64,000 nt of DNA from Halomonas campaniensis. GTDB taxonomy: Bacteria > Pseudomonadota > Gammaproteobacteria > Pseudomonadales > Halomonadaceae. Below the pieces are notes generated by a model that saw nothing but the letters and a program-made list of their open reading frames with translations, was not told the origin of the DNA and did not search any database. This document shows, in pieces, positions 27,345-36,318 of this stretch. How positions within the stretch are numbered: the stretch's first letter is position 1; every line of letters begins with the position of its first letter. The position numbers were made by a program, and so were the translations under genes. The DNA lies in contig NZ_JACHZF010000016.1 of assembly GCF_014193375.1 (NCBI RefSeq), positions 47,225 through 111,224 of the forward strand. Reading direction: 5' to 3'.

Positions 27345-28214
27345 TCAGTCCCTTGCCGCCGGCGCCAGCGCCTCGCGGATCAGCTCGGCCAGGCGCCGGG
27401 CGGGCTCGGTGGGGCGTCGGGCGGCGCGGTGCAGGGCCAGCTCCACGGCGGGAAGCCCCGGCAGGCCGCTGGACTCGTCCAGGGCGCGCAGCCGGGGGCC
27501 GAGCATGCTGCGGGTGACCACCACGATGGCCAGCCCCGCCTGTACCACCGGCGAGAGGCCGGCCATGGACTGGCTGGTGTAGGCCACCCGCCAGTCGCGC
27601 CCCGCCGCGGCCAGTGCCTCCTCGGCCACCTCGCGGAAGAGGTCCGCCCCCGGGGAGTAGAGCGCCAGCGGCAGCGGGTCGGTCAGCGGCGGCTGGCGCT
27701 CCAGCCCCACCGCCCAGGCCAGCGGCTCGCGGCGGATCACCTCGCCGCCGGGCGAACGGCGCTGGCGCGTCACCAGCGCCAGGTCCAGCTCGTCGGCACG
27801 CACCCGCTCCACCAGGTCGGCGCTGGTGCCGCAGGTCACCTGCAGGCCCACGTCCGGGTAGAGCTGGTGAAACCAGGAGAACACCGCGGTGAGCAGGCTG
27901 GCGTAGTCCTCGGGGATCCCCAGGTTGAGCTCCCCGGTGATGCGCCGGGCGCGCATGTCGGCCAGCGCCTCGTCGTTGAGGGCCAGCAGCCGGCGGGCGT
28001 GCCCCAGCAGCCGCTCCCCCTCGGCGGTGAAGCGCAGCCGGCGGCCTTCCCGCTCGTGCAGCGTCACGCCCAGCGCACTCTCCAGGCGCGAGAGCTGCAT
28101 GCTCACCGTGGACTGGGTATAGGCCAGGCGTCGCGCCGCGGCGGTGACGCTGCCGGTATCGGCGATGGCCACCAGGGTCCGCAGCAGGGCGAGGTCGAGG
28201 GTCGGGGCGCGCAT
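27345..28214 (-). CDS. LysR-family transcriptional regulator, divergent from DMT exporter
   Basis: A 289-residue LysR-type regulator with an N-terminal HTH (LRTLVAIADTGSVTAAARRL, then QSTVSMQLSRLE) and a ligand-binding domain. Start 28214 is preferred; an in-frame ATG 12 codons upstream is possible. It is divergent from the DMT-family transporter at 28329, its likely target. In many proteobacteria such LysR/EamA pairs control export of amino acids or toxic metabolites. Confidence 0.83.
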   Translation of the reverse strand: MRAPTLDLALLRTLVAIADTGSVTAAARRLAYTQSTVSMQLSRLESALGVTLHEREGRRLRFTAEGERLLGHARRLLALNDEALADMRARRITGELNLGIPEDYASLLTAVFSWFHQLYPDVGLQVTCGTSADLVERVRADELDLALVTRQRRSPGGEVIRREPLAWAVGLERQPPLTDPLPLALYSPGADLFREVAEEALAAAGRDWRVAYTSQSMAGLSPVVQAGLAIVVVTRSMLGPRLRALDESSGLPGLPAVELALHRAARRPTEPARRLAELIREALAPAARD

Positions 28215-28328
28215 GAAACCATCAAGCTCCTTGATGAATGACTTCAACAAAGATCGTTATCCTGATGAGTATGCAGTGGCTAGCATGGCGGCGTCACCCA
28301 CCAGCCCCATGCGCAGGAGGCCACGACC

Positions 28329-29213
28329 ATGCAGCTCGACACCTCACGCCGGATCGGCTCCCCCTGGCTCGGCGCCGCTGCCGCCGCCCTGGCGGTGGTG
28401 CTCTGGGCGCTGGTGCCGCTGCTGGTCGCCCAGGCCGGCGAGCTGCCGCCGCTGCGCCTCTCGGCCCTGGCGCTGCTGGCCGGGGCCCTGGGCACCCTGC
28501 CCATGGCACGCCGCCGGCGCCATGGCGAGGCACCGCTCTCGCGCTTGCCGGGCGGGCTGGTCTACCTGGGGGTGCCGCTGCTGGTCGCCGGCGCGGTGGG
28601 AGCCTGCGTCGTTGCCTTCCGCCTGGCGCCCGCCGAGGAGGCGGCGCTGCTCCTCTACACCTGGCCGGTGCTTTTCCTGCTCGCCAGCCGGCGGTTGGCA
28701 ACGGGCCGGCTGCCGGCCAGCACCCTCACCGGCGCCGGCCTGGCCTTCTCCGGGGCGGCGCTGCTGGTGGCGCCCCAGGCCCTGGCGGGCGGGGTGTCCG
28801 GCGCCTGGGCCGGCCATGGCCTGGCCCTGCTGGGTGCCGCGTGCTGGGCGCTCTACTCGCTGGCCTGCCAGGTGCCTGCCTGGCGACTGGGCGAGCGCAT
28901 GCCCCACCTGCTGCTGATCGCCAGCGTCATGGTCGGCGGGCTGAGCCTGGTGCTGGAGGGCGTGCACGCCCTGCCCTCCCGTGAGTCCCTGCTGGCTACC
29001 GCCGCCCTGGGTCTGGGGCCCTACGGCCTGGCCATGCTGGCCTGGGACCGCGCCCTGCGTGACCCCATGGCCCAGCGGCTGGGCAACCTGGCCCACGCCG
29101 TGCCGGTACTGGCCACGCTGTTCCTGGTGCTGGCGGGGGTCACCACCCCGGACTGGCGACTGCCCCTGGCGGCGCTGCTGGTGGTGGCCGGCAGCCTGGT
29201 GGCGAGCCGGTGA
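28329..29213 (+). CDS. DMT/EamA-family transporter
   Basis: A 294-residue membrane protein with about ten hydrophobic helices arranged as two EamA repeats, as in the drug/metabolite transporter superfamily (YddG-like). It probably exports an amino acid or related metabolite; the substrate is unknown. The adjacent divergent LysR gene is the likely regulator. The stop codon is only 7 bp from the end of the convergent dctM gene, with no hairpin between. Confidence 0.83.
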   Translation: MQLDTSRRIGSPWLGAAAAALAVVLWALVPLLVAQAGELPPLRLSALALLAGALGTLPMARRRRHGEAPLSRLPGGLVYLGVPLLVAGAVGACVVAFRLAPAEEAALLLYTWPVLFLLASRRLATGRLPASTLTGAGLAFSGAALLVAPQALAGGVSGAWAGHGLALLGAACWALYSLACQVPAWRLGERMPHLLLIASVMVGGLSLVLEGVHALPSRESLLATAALGLGPYGLAMLAWDRALRDPMAQRLGNLAHAVPVLATLFLVLAGVTTPDWRLPLAALLVVAGSLVASR

Positions 29214-29220
29214 AGGCCCC

Positions 29221-30486
29221 TCAGCGCCCGATCAGCGCAGTGGTCAGCCAGGGCTGCCAGGCCAGCAGCACCAGGGTGGCGAGGCTCGCCAGCAGGAAGG
29301 GCAGCAGCGAGCGGAAGATGCGCAGCGGCGGCGCCCCGGTCATCGACGAGGCGATATAGAGCCCCGCCCCCACCGGCGGCGTCAGCAGGCCCAGCACCAG
29401 GGTCAGGCAGACCACCACCCCGAACTGGTAGGGGCTGATGCCGAACTGCTGGGTGGCGATGGGCAGCAGGATCGGCACCACCAGGATCAGCGCGGCGATG
29501 CCGTCGATGATCATGCCCACCAGCAGCAGCACGCCGATCAGCAGCAGCAGGAACAGGAAGGGGTCGGTGGTCAGCGCGGCGATCCAGGCCGCGGCCATCT
29601 GGGGCAGCCGCTCGTAGACGATCACCCAGCCGAACACCCCGGCGGCGGCAATCAGCATGATCACGAGCCCGGCGTTGACCGCGGTGCGACGCAGCACCGC
29701 CGGCAGCATGGCGAACTTCAGGTCGCCGTAGAGGAAGCGCCCCAGCAGCAGCGCGGCCAGCGACGCCAGGGCCGCCGACTCCGTGGGGGTGGCCAGGCCC
29801 AGCAGGATGCCGCCGATGATGATCAGCGGGATCGCCAGCGCCGGCAGCCCCATGGCCAGCGCGCGGCGCGCCTCGGCGCGGGTCGGCCACCGCCCCCTGG
29901 GGTACTGCTGGACCAGCCCCACCACGGCGATGGCCAGGAAGAAGCTGAAGCCCAGCAGCAGCCCCGGCAGGATGCCGGCGATGAACATCTCGGCGATGGG
30001 CACCTGGGCCATCACGCCGAACAGCACGAAGAGCATCGAGGGCGGGATGATCGGCGAGAGCAGCCCGCCGGCGGCGGTGATCGCCGCGCTGTAGGGCCGG
30101 TCGTAGCCCTCCTGCTCCATGGCGGGAACCATGGCCCGGGACATGATGGCGATCTGGGAGGCGGCCGAGCCGATGATCGCCGCCATCATCATGTTGGCGA
30201 CCAGGTTGATATAGGCCAGCCCGCCGCGGAAGCCGCCCACCAGCAGCCGCGCCAGGTCGATCAGCCGACGGGTCACCCCGCCCTCGTTCATCAGCTCGCC
30301 GGCCAGCATGAACAGCGGGATCGCCAGCAGCCCGTAGCTCTCGATGGCCCCGAACAGCTGCTGGGGATAGGACTCGAACAGCACGCTGTTGCCCGACACC
30401 TGGATGTAGAACATCGCGGTCAGCGCCAGCACCAGGGCGATGGGTACCGCACCGAGCAGCAGCAGGGCAAAGATCGCCACCGTCAT
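29221..30486 (-). CDS. TRAP transporter large permease (DctM)
   Basis: A 421-residue DctM-type subunit with about 12 membrane helices, carrying out sodium-driven import of a carboxylate or similar substrate. Typical stretches are PLFMLAGELMNEGGVTRRL and GLLSPIIPPSMLF. The start overlaps the stop of the small permease by 4 nt (ATGA). It is the last gene of a minus-strand operon: gntR, dctP, dctQ, dctM. Confidence 0.92.
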   Translation of the reverse strand: MTVAIFALLLLGAVPIALVLALTAMFYIQVSGNSVLFESYPQQLFGAIESYGLLAIPLFMLAGELMNEGGVTRRLIDLARLLVGGFRGGLAYINLVANMMMAAIIGSAASQIAIMSRAMVPAMEQEGYDRPYSAAITAAGGLLSPIIPPSMLFVLFGVMAQVPIAEMFIAGILPGLLLGFSFFLAIAVVGLVQQYPRGRWPTRAEARRALAMGLPALAIPLIIIGGILLGLATPTESAALASLAALLLGRFLYGDLKFAMLPAVLRRTAVNAGLVIMLIAAAGVFGWVIVYERLPQMAAAWIAALTTDPFLFLLLLIGVLLLVGMIIDGIAALILVVPILLPIATQQFGISPYQFGVVVCLTLVLGLLTPPVGAGLYIASSMTGAPPLRIFRSLLPFLLASLATLVLLAWQPWLTTALIGR

Positions 30487-31055
30487 CGGCTGGCCTCCGG
30501 CGGCGGGGGCGCCTGCCCCGGGTCACGCAGCCCGCGCAGGGCGCCGCCCAGGTTGACCAGGCCGTGGAAGGTCAGCGACAGCGCGAACCAGGGCAGGATC
30601 AGCCACACCCAGAACTTCCTGATGCCCAGGGTGGAGGTGTTCTCGGCGTAGATGAAGTTGAAGGTCTCGCCCTGGAAGGCCTGGACGTCGAAGCCCAGGC
30701 GCGCCAGGGTGAGCGGCTGGTACCAGCGCCAGCAGAGCCACAGCAGCAGCGCCGCGAACACCACTACCGCCAGGTCGACCAGCGCCATCAGCAGGCGGTG
30801 GCCGAAGCCCGGCAGGGCATCGGCCACCAGGGTGACGGCGATGCCCTGGCGGCGCTTGAGCACCGCGCCGGCGATCAGGAAGGTCATCCAGATCATGGCG
30901 TAGATGGAGAGCTCGCTGATCCAGTAGAGCGGGCTGCCCGCGGCGCGGAAGGCCACGTTGACGAGGATCAGCAGGGTAACCGCCGCCGCCAGGGCGGCGG
31001 CGGCGATCTCCTCCAGGCGCGCCAGGCGATCGGAGAGGCGGGACAGCATCGGCAC
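30483..31055 (-). CDS. TRAP transporter small permease (DctQ)
   Basis: A 190-residue DctQ-type subunit with four membrane helices. The start is probably the GTG at 31055, with GGGG at good spacing; an ATG two codons later is an alternative. It sits 9 bp after the dctP stop and overlaps dctM by 4 nt. It forms the membrane complex with DctM. Confidence 0.88.
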   Translation of the reverse strand: MPMLSRLSDRLARLEEIAAAALAAAVTLLILVNVAFRAAGSPLYWISELSIYAMIWMTFLIAGAVLKRRQGIAVTLVADALPGFGHRLLMALVDLAVVVFAALLLWLCWRWYQPLTLARLGFDVQAFQGETFNFIYAENTSTLGIRKFWVWLILPWFALSLTFHGLVNLGGALRGLRDPGQAPPPPEASR

Positions 31056-31064
31056 CGCGGCCCC

Positions 31065-32048
31065 TTACTGGCGCAGCCGCTCGGCTTCCTCGCGCAGCGC
31101 CTCGAGCATCGGCGCCTTCTCGGCCCAGGTGGCCTCCCACTCGGCGATGGCCTCGCTGAAGAACTCGGCGTCGGCCTCGACGATGTTGAGGTCCAGGCCG
31201 CGGATCTCCTCTTCCTGGGCGGCGTCCATGGCCTGGAAGCCGGAGAGCACGTTCTCCAGGTGCTCGGCCATGGTGGACTCGATCAGCGCCTGGTCCTCGG
31301 CGGAGAGTTCGCGCCACACCCGCCCGGAGACCACCCCCACCATCGGGAACATCATGTGGTTGGAAATCAGCAGGTTGTCGGCCTGTTCGTAGAACTTGAG
31401 GATCAGGATCGAATCGAAATCCATGTCGATGGCGTCGACCTGGCCATTGGCCAGCGCATCGTAGACCTCGAGCAGCGGCAGCGGCGCCGGGGCCGCGCCG
31501 GTGGCAGTATAGAAGTCGCGGATCGGTTCGAAGGGGGTGATGCGCAGGCGCTGGCCGCGCATGTCGTCCATGCTCTCGATCGGGTCGCGGCTGAGCACCT
31601 GGCGCATGCCCACCATGCCGTAGCCCATGCCCACCAGGCCCACTCCGGCGGGCATCAGGTCGAGCAGCTCGCCGGCAGCATCGGAGCGCAGCAGCCGCGC
31701 GGCGTGGTCCACATCGTCCACCAGGTAGGGGGCGTAGAGGGCGCCGAAGTCGGGGATGCGGTTGGAGATCTCGGCGATCGTCAGGAAGGCCATGTCCAGG
31801 GCGCCGGTCTGCAGCTGCTGGACCATCTGCGCCTCGTTGCCCAGCTGCTGCGCCGGGAAGACGCTGACGCTGTGCTCGCCGCCGGAACGCTCGTGGAGGG
31901 TCTCGGCGAAGGCCTCGGCCTCGGTGCTCCACATATGCTGCGGCGGGGTGATCAGCCCCAGGCGGAAGTCCCGCGCCTGGGCGTTCAGGGAGGAAGCGGC
32001 CAGGGCGGTGGCGGCCACGGCCAGGGTCAGCGTCTTGAGTCGATTCAT
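31065..32048 (-). CDS. TRAP transporter substrate-binding protein (DctP)
   Basis: A 327-residue periplasmic receptor of the DctP family with a signal peptide (MNRLKTLTLAVAATALAASS, cleaved near NAQA). The conserved binding Arg lies in the RGQRLRI stretch. The substrate is unknown; the upstream GntR regulator and the malonate-type operon across the divergent region suggest a carboxylate. Start 32048 is preferred because earlier codons precede the signal peptide. Confidence 0.9.
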   Translation of the reverse strand: MNRLKTLTLAVAATALAASSLNAQARDFRLGLITPPQHMWSTEAEAFAETLHERSGGEHSVSVFPAQQLGNEAQMVQQLQTGALDMAFLTIAEISNRIPDFGALYAPYLVDDVDHAARLLRSDAAGELLDLMPAGVGLVGMGYGMVGMRQVLSRDPIESMDDMRGQRLRITPFEPIRDFYTATGAAPAPLPLLEVYDALANGQVDAIDMDFDSILILKFYEQADNLLISNHMMFPMVGVVSGRVWRELSAEDQALIESTMAEHLENVLSGFQAMDAAQEEEIRGLDLNIVEADAEFFSEAIAEWEATWAEKAPMLEALREEAERLRQ

Positions 32049-32105
32049 GGGAGCCTCGTGTCGGTCCAGCGCCCCCGCCCTCGGGTGAAGTGCATGGCGG
32101 CGGGG

Positions 32106-32115
32106 CCTTGTTGTC
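32106..32115 (-). promoter_or_regulatory. ACAACAA leader motif before dctP
   Basis: The minus strand reads GACAACAAGG about 58-67 nt upstream of the dctP start. It is a member of the ACAACAA leader set. Confidence 0.3.
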
Positions 32116-32180
32116 ATAGGCAGACGAGATTACCCCAGACGGGGCGTTGATGGCAGCCACGGCCCGACGACGAAGGCCGC

Positions 32181-32864
32181 TCAGCCGGCCCCGCTGAGCG
32201 GCTTCTCGAACTCCCTGACGCTGGCCACGAAGTCGCTGAAGCGCTCGCCCTGGATCAGCACGTGCTGGCGCAGGGCCTCCTCGGCGGCCGCGGCGTCGCC
32301 CCGTTCGATGGCCGCGATGATCTCGCGATGCTCGGCCAGCGACCCCCCGATCCGCTGGCGCACCTGCAGCTGCAGGCGCCGGTAGGGCTTGAGCCGCTGC
32401 TTGAGCTGGCGCGCCTCGCCGGCCAGGAAGGTGTTGTGGCTGGCGGCATAGATCCGGTGGTGGAACTCCTCGTTCTCGTAATAGTACTCGTCGGGGTCCC
32501 CCGCCTCGGCCGCCGCCTCGCAGCGCGCCAGGGCCTCGCGCAGGCCGGCCAGCTCCTCCTCGCTGATGCGCCGCGCCGCCAGGCGCCCGCACATGCCCTC
32601 CAGCTCGGCCATCACCTCGAACATCTCGATCAGCTGGTCGATCCCCACCCGGGCCACGAAGGTGCCCTTCTTGGGCGACACCGTGACCAGGCCGCTGGCC
32701 ACCAGCTGCTGGATCGCCTCGCGCACCGGCGTGCGCGAGACGTTGAACTCGCGCCCCAGCGCCTCGGGGTCAAGGCGCTCCCCCGGGGTGCGACGCCCGT
32801 TGATGATGTCGTCTTCCAGCGAGTCCCTGAGTTGTTGTGCGCTCGAGCGCTTGGCACCGGTCAT
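32181..32864 (-). CDS. GntR-family (FCD) regulator, candidate regulator of malonate/TRAP genes
   Basis: A 227-residue GntR regulator: an N-terminal winged HTH (LGREFNVSRTPVREAIQQLV) and a C-terminal all-helical FCD domain, which binds carboxylic acids and often a metal through His/Asp residues. It heads the minus-strand TRAP operon and is divergent from the AtoE-type permease. A GntR-type palindrome lies at 32966-32979 between them and a perfect copy at 34618-34631 before the malonate operon. It is therefore a candidate MatR-like repressor of both units. Confidence 0.88.
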   Translation of the reverse strand: MTGAKRSSAQQLRDSLEDDIINGRRTPGERLDPEALGREFNVSRTPVREAIQQLVASGLVTVSPKKGTFVARVGIDQLIEMFEVMAELEGMCGRLAARRISEEELAGLREALARCEAAAEAGDPDEYYYENEEFHHRIYAASHNTFLAGEARQLKQRLKPYRRLQLQVRQRIGGSLAEHREIIAAIERGDAAAAEEALRQHVLIQGERFSDFVASVREFEKPLSGAG

Positions 32865-32965
32865 TCGACAGCTCCTCCTTGGTCAAGCCGGCTTACCCGG
32901 GTCGGCACACGCTTCCGGGCTGGGATCTGTGTCACTAACTTGACAGTAGCACATAACAAAACTAA

Positions 32966-32979
32966 TGATGTATATATCA
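32966..32979. promoter_or_regulatory. Predicted GntR operator (copy A)
   Basis: TGATGTATATATCA, a 14-bp palindrome with one mismatched pair, lies in the divergent region between the GntR gene and the AtoE-type permease. It differs from copy B (34618) at one position. Confidence 0.6.
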
Positions 32980-33097
32980 ACACCCCATGATAAATCCCTT
33001 GCTCTCCCTCCACCTACAACAAGAACAAGACGTCCTCCGCTTGAGGTGAATCACGCCAGCCACAGGGAGCGGCCCCGCGCCGCCTGGCCATGGACGT

Positions 33098-33106
33098 ACA
33101 ACAATC
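33098..33106 (+). promoter_or_regulatory. ACAACAA leader motif before AtoE-type permease
   Basis: ACAACAATC lies 27-35 nt upstream of the start codon at 33133. It is part of the A-rich leader set. A second run (ACAACAAGAACAAG) lies at 33015-33028. Confidence 0.35.
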
Positions 33107-33132
33107 GACATTCCCCGACAGCGAGACACTCC

Positions 33133-34479
33133 ATGATCAAGCAACTTGGCGACACGTTTTCGCGTTTCTCGGAACGCTACATGCCCGAGCCGATCATCTT
33201 TGCCGTTCTATTGACGATCGTCACCTTCATGCTGGGCCTGACACTGACCGACAGCGGCCCTATGACCATGGTCGACCACTGGTATGAGGGCTTCTGGAAC
33301 CTGCTCTCCTTCACCATGCAGATGGTCCTGATCCTGGTGACCGGCCACGCCCTGGCGACGGCCCCTGCCATCAAGCGCTGGATCCAGCGCCTGGCCGCCC
33401 AGCCCGGCAGCAGCGCCCAGGCAGCGGCCCTCACGGCACTGGTCGCCTGTGTCTTCTCCTGGTTCAACTGGGCCCTCGGCCTGATCGTCGGTGCCATCTT
33501 CGCCCTGGAGATCGGCAAGGCGGCCCATCGCCAGGGCGTCAAGCTGCACTATCCCTTGATCGTTGCGGCAGGCTACTCCGGCCAGATGGTCTGGCACCTG
33601 GGGCCGTCTTCTTCCTCCGGTCTGACCGTGGCCACCAGCGGTCACTTTCTGGAAGACGCCATCGGCATCATTCCCATCACCGAGACCGCCTTCTCCAGCT
33701 ATGCCCTTCTCAACAGCCTGATGCTGATCGCACTGGTGGTTCCGGTCACTTTCTACCTGATGTCACCCCGCAAGGAAGACGAGATGTCAGGCATTGACGC
33801 CTACGCCCCCCAGCTCCTGAAGGAGGAGGATCCACAGGCTCATCTCGACACCTCCCGGAGCATCGGGGCTCGGATGGATTCGGTCTGGTTCACGGTGATA
33901 CTGCTGGTACTGGCAGGCAGCTATGCGGTCATGCACTTCTCGCGCAACGGCTTTGACCTCAACCTCAATATCGTCAACTTCCTGTTTCTCTTCCTGGGCC
34001 TGGCCCTGCACAGGACACCAGTGCGCTACATGAACGCGGTGACCGACGCCACCAAGGGCGCCAGCGGCATCATCCTGCAGTTCCCCTTCTACGGCGGCAT
34101 CATGGGCATGGTGACACTATCCGGCCTCGCGGTGATCTTCGTGGATGCGATGCTCAGCATTGCCACGCCCCAGACCCTGCCTGTCATCAGCTGGTTCACC
34201 GCCGGCCTGCTCAATATTGTCGTGCCCTCCGGTGGCGGGCAGTGGGCCGTTCAAGGCCCGATCCTGATGGAGGTCGCCAAGGAACTCGAGGTATCGGTCG
34301 GGCGCATCATCACCGCCTTCGGGGCCGGCGACACCTGGACCAACATGTTCCAACCCTTCTGGGCACTGGCCCTGCTGGGCATCACCGGCGTCAAGGCGCG
34401 CCACATAATGGGCTACTGCATGACGCTGCTGATCATCGCCATTCCGTTCTATCTGGTCGGACTGACATTCTTCCCCTGA
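33133..34479 (+). CDS. AtoE-type short-chain fatty acid permease
   Basis: A 448-residue membrane protein of the AtoE/short-chain fatty acid transporter family with about 12 helices. The conserved patterns HLGPSSSSGLTVAT and VPSGGGQWAVQGP match AtoE proteins. AtoE imports short-chain fatty acids such as acetoacetate or butyrate. Here it sits between a GntR gene and a malonate operon, each preceded by the same palindrome. Its substrate could be a C3-C4 acid linked to that pathway, but this is not proven. The Shine-Dalgarno is weak (GCGAG). Confidence 0.88.
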   Translation: MIKQLGDTFSRFSERYMPEPIIFAVLLTIVTFMLGLTLTDSGPMTMVDHWYEGFWNLLSFTMQMVLILVTGHALATAPAIKRWIQRLAAQPGSSAQAAALTALVACVFSWFNWALGLIVGAIFALEIGKAAHRQGVKLHYPLIVAAGYSGQMVWHLGPSSSSGLTVATSGHFLEDAIGIIPITETAFSSYALLNSLMLIALVVPVTFYLMSPRKEDEMSGIDAYAPQLLKEEDPQAHLDTSRSIGARMDSVWFTVILLVLAGSYAVMHFSRNGFDLNLNIVNFLFLFLGLALHRTPVRYMNAVTDATKGASGIILQFPFYGGIMGMVTLSGLAVIFVDAMLSIATPQTLPVISWFTAGLLNIVVPSGGGQWAVQGPILMEVAKELEVSVGRIITAFGAGDTWTNMFQPFWALALLGITGVKARHIMGYCMTLLIIAIPFYLVGLTFFP

Positions 34480-34617
34480 TTACGTCCCGCCTCCCCGGCT
34501 GGCCTGGATACCTTCCGGGCCAGCCGGCTCGCCCCCTCCCTCGCTTGCCTGCCCCAAGCCGCGATGCATCCTCGCATCAGATGCCACGAATTTGACATAT
34601 GCATACCACGGGACTAT

Positions 34618-34631
34618 TGATGTATACATCA
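34618..34631. promoter_or_regulatory. Predicted GntR operator (copy B) before malonate operon
   Basis: TGATGTATACATCA is a perfect 14-bp palindrome 86-99 bp upstream of the dctP start at 34717. It matches copy A and is the expected form of an FCD/GntR operator. Confidence 0.68.
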
Positions 34632-34691
34632 GCGCAGCTGATGGACATCACAACACAACAATGCCGTTCACCGTTCCGGAAACGCAGTCCC

Positions 34692-34702
34692 ACAACAACA
34701 AG
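34692..34702 (+). promoter_or_regulatory. ACAACAA leader motif before malonate dctP
   Basis: ACAACAACAAG lies 15-25 nt upstream of the start codon, next to the Shine-Dalgarno. Another ACAACA run lies at 34650-34660. It is the clearest member of the leader set. Confidence 0.45.
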
Positions 34703-34716
34703 CGCCTGGAGATCCC

Positions 34717-35724
34717 ATGAAACGCCAACTCACCCCCGCCGTGGCCGCCCTCGGCCTGGCCATCGCCGCCGCTTCCGTCACCACCGCCGCCTCCGCCGAG
34801 ACCGTGCTGCGCGCCTCGCACCAGTTCCCCGGCGGCCAGGGCGACGTGCGCGACGAGATGGTCCAGATGATGGCCCGCCACGTCGAGGAGGCCGACGTCG
34901 GCCTCAAGATCGAGGTCTATCCCGGCCAGTCGCTGTTCAAGGCCCGAGAGCAGTGGGGCGCCCTGACCCGCGGCCGCCTGGACATCACCTCGCTGCCGCT
35001 CGACTACGCCAGCGGCCGCCACCCGGAGTTCTCCGCCACCCTGATGCCGGGCCTGGTGCGCAACCATGACCATGCCCGCCGCCTGAACGACTCCGAGTAC
35101 ATGGAGATGATCAAGGCGGTGATCCTCGACGGCGGCGCCCGCGTGCTGGCCGATGCCTGGCTCTCCGGCGGCTTCGCTTCCAGCGAGCGCTGCGTCACCT
35201 CGCCCGACACCGTCGAGGGGCAGAACTTCCGTGCCGCCGGCCCGGCCTTCGAGCAGATGCTGGAAGCCGCCGGCGCCTCCATCGCCTCCATGCCGTCGTC
35301 GGAGGTCTACACCGCCATGCAGACCGGCGTGCTGGACGCCGCCAACACCTCGTCGATGTCGTTCATCTCCTTCCGCCTCTACGAGCAGGTGGACTGCCTC
35401 ACCGAGCCGGGCGACTTCGCCCTGTGGTTCATGTACGAGCCGATCCTGATCTCCGAGCAGGTCTGGCAGGGCCTCGACGAGTCTCAGCAGGCCGCCCTGA
35501 TGGAGGCCGGCCAGGCCGCCGAGGACTTCTTCGCCGCCGAGGCGGCGGCCATCGACCAGCAGATGGTCGAGGTCTACGAGGAGAACGGCGTCGAGGTGGT
35601 GCGCATGAGCGAGGAGGACTACAACGCCTGGCTGGAGATCGCCCGCGAGACCTCCTACAGGAACTTCGCCGAGAACGTTCCCAACGGACAGGCCATCATC
35701 GACGCCGCCCTGGCCGTCGAGTAG
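34717..35724 (+). CDS. TRAP substrate-binding protein, predicted malonate (MatP-like)
   Basis: A 335-residue DctP-family periplasmic receptor with a signal peptide (MKRQLTPAVAALGLAIAAAS, cleaved near ASA). It is the first gene of an operon that continues with dctQ, dctM, matA and matB, so the likely substrate is malonate, as for MatPQM-type TRAP systems in rhizobia. Sequence alone does not fix the substrate. TGGAG precedes the start. A perfect hairpin follows the gene before dctQ. Confidence 0.88.
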   Translation: MKRQLTPAVAALGLAIAAASVTTAASAETVLRASHQFPGGQGDVRDEMVQMMARHVEEADVGLKIEVYPGQSLFKAREQWGALTRGRLDITSLPLDYASGRHPEFSATLMPGLVRNHDHARRLNDSEYMEMIKAVILDGGARVLADAWLSGGFASSERCVTSPDTVEGQNFRAAGPAFEQMLEAAGASIASMPSSEVYTAMQTGVLDAANTSSMSFISFRLYEQVDCLTEPGDFALWFMYEPILISEQVWQGLDESQQAALMEAGQAAEDFFAAEAAAIDQQMVEVYEENGVEVVRMSEEDYNAWLEIARETSYRNFAENVPNGQAIIDAALAVE

Positions 35725-35747
35725 GCCATCGAGTGACCCCGACTGAC

Positions 35748-35769
35748 CGGCCACCCCGCGGGGTGGCCG
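35748..35769 (+). terminator. Intercistronic hairpin between dctP and dctQ
   Basis: A perfect 22-bp palindrome (arms 35748-35758 and 35759-35769) lies 24 bp after dctP. Such hairpins after receptor genes stabilise the receptor mRNA or partly terminate, giving more receptor than permease. No U-tract follows, so read-through is expected. Confidence 0.6.
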
Positions 35770-35794
35770 CCTTCACCTCACTCCCGAGAGAACC

Positions 35795-36316
35795 ATGGCA
35801 ACTTCCTCCTCACACCAGATCGCCGCGCGCCGCGGCCCGATCGGCGGCTACATCCGCCTGATGGACCGGATCTCGCGGGTGACGGCCTACCTGGCGGGCC
35901 TGCTGTTCGTCGCCGGCGTCCTCGTCATCTGCCAGATGGTCTTCATCCGCTACGTGCTGGGCATGAGCACCAGCTGGCAGACCGAGTTCACCGTCTTCTC
36001 CGTCACCGGCGCCATGCTGCTGGGCAGCCCCTACGTGCTGATGACCGGCGGCCACGTCGCCATCACCCTGCTTCCCGACGCCTTGGGCGGCATCGCCCGC
36101 AAGGCCATGCGCCTGGTGGCCTCGCTGGTCGGCCTGGCCTTCTGCGCCGCCCTGGCCTACGCCGCCTGGATCTACGTCTGGGAAGCCTGGGAGGGCGGCT
36201 GGACCACCGGCACGGTATGGAATCCCCCCCTCTGGCCGGGCCTGATGCCCATGGCCGTCGGGGCGACGCTGCTCAGCCTGCAGTACGTCGCCGAAATCCT
36301 TCGCGGGGAGCACTGA
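35795..36316 (+). CDS. TRAP small permease (DctQ), malonate operon
   Basis: A 173-residue DctQ-type subunit with four membrane helices after a short cytoplasmic start. GAGAGAACC precedes the ATG. It sits 2 bp upstream of dctM. It pairs with the large permease to import the substrate delivered by the receptor at 34717. Confidence 0.88.
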   Translation: MATSSSHQIAARRGPIGGYIRLMDRISRVTAYLAGLLFVAGVLVICQMVFIRYVLGMSTSWQTEFTVFSVTGAMLLGSPYVLMTGGHVAITLLPDALGGIARKAMRLVASLVGLAFCAALAYAAWIYVWEAWEGGWTTGTVWNPPLWPGLMPMAVGATLLSLQYVAEILRGEH

Positions 36317-36318
36317 GC

